A DNA stretch of 64,000 nucleotides from positions 1-64,000 of the IMG/VR virus record IMGVR_UViG_3300024261_002139; one strand, 5' to 3'. This document shows, piece after piece, positions 33,354-41,392 of the stretch (positions within the stretch are counted from its first letter, which is position 1; each line of letters begins with the position of its first letter). This DNA comes from a virus. The position numbers and the translations under genes were made by a program. Under the pieces are notes generated by a model. The model ran no database searches. It saw only the letters and a list, made by a program, of their open reading frames with translations, and was not told the DNA's origin.

Positions 33354-35159
33354 ATGGCAATAAAAAAGAATGTACCAATAAAATATACTAGCAGAGATTA
33401 TGCCAGCATACGAGAAGATTTGATTCAGCATGCTAAAAGGTATTATCCAGATACCTTTAAGGACTTTAACGAAGCAGGCTTCGGATCTTTGATGCTTGAC
33501 ACCGTTTCTTATGTTGGGGATGTGATGTCTTTCTATCTGGATTACCAAGCTAATGAATCTTTTTTGAGCACAGCAACAGAATTTCAAAATGTTATAAAAC
33601 TTGGACAACAGCTTGGCTATCGGTTCAAAGAAAACCCTTCATCTCACGGTGTCTGTACTTTCTTTGTTCTTGTGCCTGCCAATGAAACGGGAACAGGCCC
33701 AGATGCCAGATATATTCCAATACTCAAGAGAGGCTCTCTGTTATCCTCTACGGATGGAAATAGCTTTTTGTTAGATGACGATGTGTTCTTTTCAGACCCA
33801 AGCAATGAAATAGTTGTTGGTAGGGCAGATGACGACACTGGTGTTCCGACAGCATATGCTATAAGAGCGTATGGGAAGATAGTTTCAGGAAAATTTGAAC
33901 AAGTTCTTATACCAGTTGGTGAGTTTAAAAGATTTTTGAATACGAGAGTTAATTTATCCAATGTTACTGAGGTGATATCTGTATTTGACACCGAAGGGCA
34001 CGAATACTTTGAAGTAAGTTATTTGTCACAGGATGTTGTTTACAGGCCGGTTACAAACCGCACATTAACAACGAATGATCAAGCCTCAGCACTTCTTAAG
34101 CCATTTACGGTGCCTAGGAGATTTGTGGTTGTTCCTGCTGCTGGAGGTGGTATTGCTTTACAATTCGGTACGGGAGATCAAAACTCCACAACGACGACTG
34201 CAAATGTTGCGGATCCAAGTAATGTAACTTTGGAGATTTTCGGTAAAGACTATATTTCAGATACTTCTTTTGATCCAACAAACCTTGTAAAAACGGACAA
34301 GATGGGTGTTTCTCCTGTCAACACGACACTTAGGGTTGTTTGTAGGACGAACGACAGACTCAATGTTAATGCTGGTGCTGATAGCATTACAAATGTTGAT
34401 TCCTCATTGTTTGAGTTTGACAATGAAGTTGATTTGAGTCCTGTCTTAACAAAATTTGTTAGGAATTCTCTGGAGTCAACAAACGAGGAGCCCGTCATTG
34501 GAGATACAACATTCCCATCAGTTGACGAACTTAAAATAAGGATAAACGATTCATTCGCCACTCAGAACCGGGCGGTGACAAAACAAGATTATCAAAGTTT
34601 GATATATTCAATGCCACCAAAGTTTGGAAGTGTTAAAAGGGTTAATATTATGAGAGATCCTGATTCGCTGAAGAGGAATTTAAATCTTTATGTTGTGGCG
34701 GAGAATCTTGACGGAAGTTTAACGATGCCAAACAGTGTTGTAAAAGAGAATTTAAAAATGTGGCTCAATGAAAATAGGATGATAAATGACACCATTGATA
34801 TAATAGATGGCAAGATAGTGAATCTTGCTGTGGAATTTGTTGCTGTTGGTGATTTAGAGACGAACCGTTTTGATCTACTTGACAGTGCATTGATAAATCT
34901 GAGAAGAGGGCTATTGAGAGGGAGAGATCTTGGTGAGCCATTCTTTGTAACGGATATATACGATCTATTGAAAGAAGTTGATGGTATTATAGATGTATCT
35001 GATGTAAAGGTAACCACAAAGAATGGAAGCTTCTATTCGGATGTAAAATTTAATGTAAAAGACAACACATCAGCTGACGGAAGATATATAAAGTGCCCAG
35101 GAAATGTTGTTTTTGAACTTAAATTTCCAAACTCAGACATTAAAGGATCTATTGAATAA
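33354..35159 (+). CDS. 6: Baseplate wedge protein gp6-like (baseplate J family)
   Basis: 601 residues. N-terminus YTSRDYASIREDLIQHAKRY and LMLDTVSYVGDVMSFYLDYQ is the conserved start of T4-like gp6, followed by SFLSTATEFQNVIKLGQQLG. The middle is a beta-rich domain with insertions. The C-terminal part (FATQNRAVTKQDYQSLIYSM, KVNIMRDPDSL-like strands, REPFFVTDIYDLL-type ending) matches baseplate J. It dimerises in the wedge. Following the gp25 gene by 18 bases fits standard order. Confidence 0.85.
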   Translation: MAIKKNVPIKYTSRDYASIREDLIQHAKRYYPDTFKDFNEAGFGSLMLDTVSYVGDVMSFYLDYQANESFLSTATEFQNVIKLGQQLGYRFKENPSSHGVCTFFVLVPANETGTGPDARYIPILKRGSLLSSTDGNSFLLDDDVFFSDPSNEIVVGRADDDTGVPTAYAIRAYGKIVSGKFEQVLIPVGEFKRFLNTRVNLSNVTEVISVFDTEGHEYFEVSYLSQDVVYRPVTNRTLTTNDQASALLKPFTVPRRFVVVPAAGGGIALQFGTGDQNSTTTTANVADPSNVTLEIFGKDYISDTSFDPTNLVKTDKMGVSPVNTTLRVVCRTNDRLNVNAGADSITNVDSSLFEFDNEVDLSPVLTKFVRNSLESTNEEPVIGDTTFPSVDELKIRINDSFATQNRAVTKQDYQSLIYSMPPKFGSVKRVNIMRDPDSLKRNLNLYVVAENLDGSLTMPNSVVKENLKMWLNENRMINDTIDIIDGKIVNLAVEFVAVGDLETNRFDLLDSALINLRRGLLRGRDLGEPFFVTDIYDLLKEVDGIIDVSDVKVTTKNGSFYSDVKFNVKDNTSADGRYIKCPGNVVFELKFPNSDIKGSIE

Positions 35160-36601
35160 TGGCTATAAAGAGATATACAGCAGATGCTGATACAACCATA
35201 ACCAATGCCTACAAACCGAATCTAAGGACACGGGCAACAGATGCGAACATGGGGGAATCTGACATCCTAGAGACGTTCTCCATTTATGCTCAAGCATCTT
35301 CGTCTTCTTACGAGAAATCAAGGATATTAACGAAGTTCCCGATCAGTGAAATAATAAGTGACAGAGCAGCTGGATCTATACCTGCTAGTGGTAGTGTCAA
35401 CTTCTTTATAAAATTATCAAACGCAAAACACAGTGAAGCCACCCCAGAAGACTTTACATTAAATGTTCTAGCCGTTTCGAAATCTTGGGATGAAGGTTAT
35501 GGTTTGGATATGGAGTCTTATAAAGATTTGGGCACCGCTAACTGGATATCCGCATCTTGTCTTAATGGTACTGGAAGTGCTTGGGCCACCGAAGGCGGAG
35601 ATTACCATACTTCCCCTGTATATGAATCTTTCTTTGGCTACGGCACAGAAGACCTAGAAGTTGACATAACACAGCTTGTTGAGGAGTGGATTGACGGAAC
35701 TAAATCAAATTATGGTGTTGGGGTCCACCTCACTTCGAGCGATGAAGGTGCTGCTAGGTCTTTTTACACAAAGAGGTTTTTTGCTAGAGGGAGCGAGTTC
35801 TTCTTCAAACGTCCGTATATTGAGGCAAGGTATGACTCTACCATAAAAGACAGAAGAAACAGCTTTATCGTCAGTAGTTCGCTTTTGGAAGCAGAAGACA
35901 ACGAGAACACTTTGTTCATATACAACAGAGTTAGAGGTCATTTAAAAAACATCCCCGGAGTTGGAACGGGTTCTATACATGTTAGTCTTTACTCTGGGTC
36001 TTATTTGCCGGTCGGCAATCCCCTCACTTTATCAAATGGGAATCAGTCGGTTGAGGGAGGGTTTTACGATACTGGGATATACACAGCATCGGTTGGTGTG
36101 TTCGTAGAATTCCCTTATGTCTATGATGTGTGGCATAACGACTTGCCAGACCCTGGTAGGGTAGAATACACAACCGGGAGTAGAATAAGTGTACTGGCTC
36201 ATGATGCCTCAAACCAGGTAGACACTGCTGGATATGTATCTTCGATAACAAACCTTCAGAGATCTTACCGGAAAGGTGAAAATGTCAGATTCAGGACTTT
36301 CGCAAGATTTAAAGATTGGAATCCAACAATTTATACTGTATCAACAACCAACATCGAAAGTGAAATAATAGAAGATGCATATTATAAGATTTATAGAATT
36401 ATAGATGGGTTTGAGGTTACTGGTTATGGCACAGGAAGTTTAAATCACACCAGACTATCATATGATCTAGAAGGGAATTACTTCGACTTTGATATGTCTA
36501 TTCTCGAACCTGGGTATATGTATGCTATCAAACTGGCATATTTCCGTTCTGGGAAGTACGAAGAGCAACCAGAAACTTTTAAATTTAAAGTAAAACAATA
36601 G
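35159..36601 (+). CDS. Virion protein with DNRLRE-like beta domain
   Basis: 480 residues, start overlapping the gp6 stop (TAATG). The N-terminal 200 residues resemble DNRLRE-type beta-sandwich domains (YTADADTTITNAY at the start, then KFPISEI, LNVLAVSKSWDEG, LEVDITQLVEEWIDG and YIEARYDSTIKD), which occur in surface and cell-wall-associated proteins. The rest is beta-rich, with FN3-like strands near the C-terminus (MYAIKLAYFRSGKYEEQPET). Position in the baseplate block suggests a peripheral baseplate or fibre-attachment protein. Confidence 0.6.
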   Translation: MAIKRYTADADTTITNAYKPNLRTRATDANMGESDILETFSIYAQASSSSYEKSRILTKFPISEIISDRAAGSIPASGSVNFFIKLSNAKHSEATPEDFTLNVLAVSKSWDEGYGLDMESYKDLGTANWISASCLNGTGSAWATEGGDYHTSPVYESFFGYGTEDLEVDITQLVEEWIDGTKSNYGVGVHLTSSDEGAARSFYTKRFFARGSEFFFKRPYIEARYDSTIKDRRNSFIVSSSLLEAEDNENTLFIYNRVRGHLKNIPGVGTGSIHVSLYSGSYLPVGNPLTLSNGNQSVEGGFYDTGIYTASVGVFVEFPYVYDVWHNDLPDPGRVEYTTGSRISVLAHDASNQVDTAGYVSSITNLQRSYRKGENVRFRTFARFKDWNPTIYTVSTTNIESEIIEDAYYKIYRIIDGFEVTGYGTGSLNHTRLSYDLEGNYFDFDMSILEPGYMYAIKLAYFRSGKYEEQPETFKFKVKQ

Positions 36602-36613
36602 GTCTAACGTGGA

Positions 36614-39600
36614 ATGTCGATAAAAAAGCTTTTTGGCGAGAAATCAAATAAGATCCTAACTGCGACAAGTTACGACGACTTGTCTAAGGAAGTTGAATCT
36701 AACAACTTTGTTAGTTCCAAGGCAAAAGAAGATAACAGGTTTGTACCAATAGTAGACTTCTCAAGACCCGAGAATTTTGCTAAATTTGGATCAGCAGAGA
36801 AGTATTACACAGATGCCATTAGGGGAATATATAATACATTTCCTTATGACGGCTCTTTATATGAAAAGCAGAATTGGCTCAATAGTGCTTCTTATATCGA
36901 GAACTACATTTTTGAAAACGAATACCCAAGATTCAATGGCTATATAAATATCGGGGATAGTTATGGATCTACTGGTTCAACTTCTGATGGATATGGAGAA
37001 GTAGCTGCTGCCAAAGAATATATTTTCTTCAAAGGTGGCCCAAACGAGGATCCGGAAAGGACAAAACTAACAAAAATATTTCCAGATTACGATGGTAAGG
37101 CAAACGTATATGACCCTGACGAAGATAGGGAAGCAAACCTCGTAATCAACGGAGCAGATGGGCTTACTTTAGAATTTTGGCTTAAGCGAAGTTCTTCTCT
37201 GGCACAAGAATCAGATAAACAAGTAATTTTTGATGTATGGAACAGTGCTTCTTTTGGGAGTTCTGATTATGGTAGATTTAGGGTTGAAGTACATCCTGGA
37301 ACCTCCGGAGAGGAAAACCAGATTTATGTAGAATTGATGTCTGGAACTTCCGGCATATTTGAAACATCTTTGGGGCAGAATTTAACAGTAACTGGGTCTT
37401 CCTGGCACCACTATGCTGTATCAGCAGCTAACTCTGGAAGCGAACTGTCTCTCAGGCTAAGTGTTGATGGGGTAACGAACGACTCGTCAGTAACAGGCTC
37501 TTCTATCGGGTTGGTTACTGGATCTATGTTTGGCTATGTTGGTGCTCTTGGGACATCTGTTTCTGGGACACACGGAGATATAGGATGGGGTAAGTTATCT
37601 GGTTCGGTAGATGAAGTTCGATATTGGAAAAAGAAAAGAACAGACAAAGACATAGGCAGATATTGGTTTAGGGATGCTGGCGGCGGAACAAACACCGATG
37701 ATGCTAATACCTCTTTGGGGGTTTATTACAAGTTTAATGAAGGTGTAATAGATACATCCAACACGAACCAGACAGATGCTGTTGTCCTGGATTATTCTGG
37801 TAGGCTATCAAACGGAAATTGGGTTGGCTATTCTGTCGGTGCAAGAACTACTGGCTCTGCCATGGTGGAGTCGAATGCTGCCACAAGCGAATACAAAGAC
37901 CCTGTGATTTATTCTTTTAATCCAGAAGTAGTGTCATATACGAACAGCAAGACAGTAGCTGGTTCTGTATACGACACGACAAACAATGCTTCTATATATA
38001 ATTCGTTGCCATCTTGGTTGACCTCGGAAGACGAAGAAGTAGGTGGTCGTGTCTTGCTGAATCTTGTTCAGATAATCGCTGGCTATTTTGATAATCTATA
38101 TCTACAAATAGAAGCATTGCCGAGAATAAAAGACTTAAATTATTTTGCAGCAGAAAACAAACCATATCCGTTTGTTGGAAGAAGTTTGGACAACATGGGA
38201 TTTATAGCCCCAGAGCTATTTTCAGACTCTTCTGTAATAGAAGCCCTCTCAGCAAGAGACGAAACCAGAGACTACGAAGATAGATTAAGTGATATAAAGA
38301 ACTTAATATATCAGAATATCTACAACAATTTAACACATCTTTACAAATCAAAGGGAACGGAAAAATCCTTTACAAACCTTATAAGATGTTTTGGTGTTGA
38401 TGATGAGCTGGTTAGGATCAACGCCTATTCGGATGGCATAACATACGAACTTAGGGACAATGTTAGATATACAAGTTATAAAAAGAAATATGCTGATTTC
38501 AACAATGTAGATAGGTTTGACTCCACTGTCTTTCAGCAAACCGCTAGCAACAATCCAAATAGCTTTTCCTATATATCTGGCTCTATAGACACTAGGCACA
38601 TGGGAACGACAACGGAAGCTGAAGTTATCTTTCCCAAAAAGTTTAAGAAAGGAGACCCTTTCTATTTTGCTACGGACTTTGTTAGTGGATCTATTTTTGG
38701 CATGCATGAGCCACTCTATACGAGTTCAGACGACACAGCCTGGGCAACTACCGACAGGGGACACTTTTCTGTTTATGCTGTAAGAACAGAAGAAGAGTCT
38801 GATGATGTATATTTTAAATTAACATCTTCTTATATGGGTGTTGAGCTGACAAGTAGTGTTTACAAAGAAGTTTACAACAACGAGAAATGGAATTTTGCTG
38901 TAAGGGTAAGAGGGGCAGAATATCCATCTCCATCTGGTGTTACTGGGGCATTCTCGGCAACTGACGAATACCTAGTAGACTTTGTTGGTGTTAATGCTAC
39001 TTTGGATGTGATAAGGAATGAGTTTTCTCTGAGTGCTAGTGTCAGCAAAACATTGGCAGAAAATCACTTATCCGCAAACAAGAGAATATATGTGGGGGCA
39101 CATAGAGAGAACTTTACTGGCTCTGTTCAGGATTTAATACCAGCAGAAAACACAGAAGAAAAATCTGATTTCAAGATATCCTCTACTAGATATTGGTTAA
39201 ATTATCTTTCTGATGACACGATAAAGAATCATGCAAAAGATGCATCGAGCTTCGGCTCAGAGAGCCCATATTGGAATGTAGGGTATGATGATGTGCGAGT
39301 TCCAGAGATAGCAACTCTAGCATTGCATTGGACATTTGATAATGTGACATCTTCAGATGCTGGAACGAATCCGATGATATTATTGGATGACGCTCAATTT
39401 ACAGTAGAAGATGCTTCTTCCGGAAATATATCACAAGAAAACAGATATGGGTGGGTAGACGGGATAGTCAACAGACAACATCCGGGAGTAGGTGCTCTGT
39501 ACCCGCCTTTTGATACTCAGGCCGTTGATGTAGAATATGTTTATGCTGCTCGCAAACAAATGCCAGAGACAATAAACAGCTCTGATATGGTTCAGGTGCT

Positions 39601-40444
39601 GAATCAGGAAGACGATGAGCTTTTCACCAAAGACACGAAGAGACCAATATCGTTTTTCTTCGCTGTTGAGAAGAGCATGTATCAAGTTATCTCCGATGAA
39701 ATAATAAAATACTTTGCTACCATAAAAGATTTCAATTTACTTGTTGGAAAACCAGTTGAAAGGTACAGACAGAAGTACAAACATTTAGAAAAATTGCGGA
39801 ACTTGTTCTTTGAGAAAGTTGGGAATGTTCCCGACTTTGAAAGGTTTACTGATTTTTATAAATGGTTTGATTCCTCTATGACAGAGATGATAAACGAACT
39901 GATCCCGGCATCAGCAAACTTCGCAGACAATATGAGAAATATGGTTGAAAGCCACATTTTAGAAAGAAACAAATATTGGACTAAATTCCCAACACTAGAA
40001 CTCAAGAGTACACCCCCAGAAGGCGGCACTCACGGTATTAACGAATTAAAATATGATTGGCAACACGGTCATGCTCCACCGGGAACACTTGTTGATATAA
40101 ACGAGGTAGAGAGTGAAAATTGCTTTTGGTGGAGAGAAAGAGCAGAAAGATCTGGAAGTTTGAACCCAGACAGGCAAGCGATACTTGATACAACTTTGCA
40201 GGTTCTTAATCGCAGATTCACAACTCCATACGATTTTGCGGTAGACACATCAAAGTTTGTTTTAGACCTAGAGGCTAAAGGTGGTGCGATTTCTATAATA
40301 AGAAAGACAACTTCGTTTGGTTCTGGAAACTCGCTACTAATTACAACAGGAAGCTTGGTAGAGCAAGATTGTAATGATTCTCGTGATTCTCATCACGGAA
40401 AAAACAAAGTGAAGCTAGGGTTCACAGTTGTAATAGAGGAATAA
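36614..40444 (+). CDS. Large baseplate/fibre protein with LamG-like lectin domain
   Basis: 1276 residues. About residues 180-355 form a LamG/concanavalin-like jelly roll: ADGLTLEFWLKRSS, a SSWHHYAVSA strand, LSLRLSVDGV and KLSGSVDEVRYWKKKRTD, the usual end of such domains. The rest is mixed: an N-terminal structural part, then a helical region with YFDNLYLQIEALPRIKDLNY, and repeated beta segments to the C-terminus. The lectin fold implies binding to a glycan, of the host surface or of another virion part. Neighbours are gp6/DNRLRE and the tail terminator, so it may occupy the place of large wedge proteins such as T4 gp7 (inference). Confidence 0.65.
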   Translation: MSIKKLFGEKSNKILTATSYDDLSKEVESNNFVSSKAKEDNRFVPIVDFSRPENFAKFGSAEKYYTDAIRGIYNTFPYDGSLYEKQNWLNSASYIENYIFENEYPRFNGYINIGDSYGSTGSTSDGYGEVAAAKEYIFFKGGPNEDPERTKLTKIFPDYDGKANVYDPDEDREANLVINGADGLTLEFWLKRSSSLAQESDKQVIFDVWNSASFGSSDYGRFRVEVHPGTSGEENQIYVELMSGTSGIFETSLGQNLTVTGSSWHHYAVSAANSGSELSLRLSVDGVTNDSSVTGSSIGLVTGSMFGYVGALGTSVSGTHGDIGWGKLSGSVDEVRYWKKKRTDKDIGRYWFRDAGGGTNTDDANTSLGVYYKFNEGVIDTSNTNQTDAVVLDYSGRLSNGNWVGYSVGARTTGSAMVESNAATSEYKDPVIYSFNPEVVSYTNSKTVAGSVYDTTNNASIYNSLPSWLTSEDEEVGGRVLLNLVQIIAGYFDNLYLQIEALPRIKDLNYFAAENKPYPFVGRSLDNMGFIAPELFSDSSVIEALSARDETRDYEDRLSDIKNLIYQNIYNNLTHLYKSKGTEKSFTNLIRCFGVDDELVRINAYSDGITYELRDNVRYTSYKKKYADFNNVDRFDSTVFQQTASNNPNSFSYISGSIDTRHMGTTTEAEVIFPKKFKKGDPFYFATDFVSGSIFGMHEPLYTSSDDTAWATTDRGHFSVYAVRTEEESDDVYFKLTSSYMGVELTSSVYKEVYNNEKWNFAVRVRGAEYPSPSGVTGAFSATDEYLVDFVGVNATLDVIRNEFSLSASVSKTLAENHLSANKRIYVGAHRENFTGSVQDLIPAENTEEKSDFKISSTRYWLNYLSDDTIKNHAKDASSFGSESPYWNVGYDDVRVPEIATLALHWTFDNVTSSDAGTNPMILLDDAQFTVEDASSGNISQENRYGWVDGIVNRQHPGVGALYPPFDTQAVDVEYVYAARKQMPETINSSDMVQVLNQEDDELFTKDTKRPISFFFAVEKSMYQVISDEIIKYFATIKDFNLLVGKPVERYRQKYKHLEKLRNLFFEKVGNVPDFERFTDFYKWFDSSMTEMINELIPASANFADNMRNMVESHILERNKYWTKFPTLELKSTPPEGGTHGINELKYDWQHGHAPPGTLVDINEVESENCFWWRERAERSGSLNPDRQAILDTTLQVLNRRFTTPYDFAVDTSKFVLDLEAKGGAISIIRKTTSFGSGNSLLITTGSLVEQDCNDSRDSHHGKNKVKLGFTVVIEE

Positions 40445-40447
40445 GAT

Positions 40448-41287
40448 GTGTCTGAAGATCAAAGAAACATACAAGAAATACAGATACCGCCAGCAGATAT
40501 AGAGAATGTTGATGTTGCGATATATAATTGGCTCAATGATGAAATGAACCTTTTCTCCACCACGAACAGGAGCTGGAAAAAAGTTCCTACATTGTGGGTG
40601 TCGGCAGAAAGAGCATTTCAGACAAAAAGAGACAAGGGGCTAAGAGATAAAGACGGTGCTCTTATCTTGCCGATTATAACAATAGAAAGAACCGGAATAA
40701 CAAAAGACCCAGGGAAGAAGGGCATTTACTGGGGCAACATACCCCCCGCTAATGATGCTCGCGGCGGCTCTATAGAAATAACAAAGATTATAAACCAAGA
40801 TAAGACATCTAATTTTGCTAATGCTGCATCGAAAAGAAAGACTGGACAACTAAACTTTGCGATGAAAGACCCAAACAAAAAAATAGTATATCAGACGGCA
40901 TCTATCCCAATGCCTGTTTATATTGAAATGGATTATGCTATTAATGTGAGGACGGAGTATCAGCAGCAGATGAACGAAATCACACAAGCATTTATGTCCA
41001 AACCAGGAGGCATAAACAGAATTGAGATAAACAACAACGGCTATAAGTACGAAGGTTTCGTCCAGCCAGATTTCTCGCAAGAGAGCAACGTTGCCGATAT
41101 GGGCGACGAAGAGCGAAGATACCAGACAATCATAACAGTTAAAGTCTTGGGGTATGTAATTGGAGAAGGTAACAATGAAAACAGGCCCGCAATCATTGTT
41201 CGCGAAAATGCCGTTGAAGTTAAATTTCCGAAAGAAAGTGTGATGGTTGGTGACGAATCCCCTTGGGATAAAATAAAGGGCTGCTGA
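40448..41287 (+). CDS. 15: Tail sheath stabiliser/tail terminator, gp15-like
   Basis: 279 residues from GTG 40448, AGAGGA upstream. Compared by eye with T4 gp15, several blocks line up: WKKVPTLWVSAERAFQTKRD against the VP-x-x-Y-x-S-x-E region; ILPIITIER; MPVYIEMDYAINVRTEYQQQ against the P-x-x-x-x-Y-x-L-x-I-x-T-R-Y block; and EERRYQTIITVKVLGYVI against the R-R-I-x-W-x-L-x-F-x-V-x-G end. Gp15 caps the sheath and tube at the neck end. The gene directly precedes the sheath gene, which fits. The similarity is modest, so a structural or profile check is needed. Confidence 0.55.
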   Translation: MSEDQRNIQEIQIPPADIENVDVAIYNWLNDEMNLFSTTNRSWKKVPTLWVSAERAFQTKRDKGLRDKDGALILPIITIERTGITKDPGKKGIYWGNIPPANDARGGSIEITKIINQDKTSNFANAASKRKTGQLNFAMKDPNKKIVYQTASIPMPVYIEMDYAINVRTEYQQQMNEITQAFMSKPGGINRIEINNNGYKYEGFVQPDFSQESNVADMGDEERRYQTIITVKVLGYVIGEGNNENRPAIIVRENAVEVKFPKESVMVGDESPWDKIKGC

Positions 41288-41316
41288 TAAAGAAACTTCT
41301 TTTGGGCTCTTGGACT

Positions 41317-41328
41317 ACTACTTATTAG
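41317..41328 (+). promoter_or_regulatory. ACTACTTATTAG element before the sheath gene, candidate late promoter
   Basis: Located in the 105-base gap between the terminator-protein and sheath genes, 64 bases before ATG 41393. It closely matches ACTATTTATTAG before the tube gene, differing at one base. Confidence 0.4.
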
Positions 41329-41392
41329 AGAAAATAGTGCGATTTTGAAGTAATTGCATACACCATATCACAAAAAACGAGGGCAAGCAATA

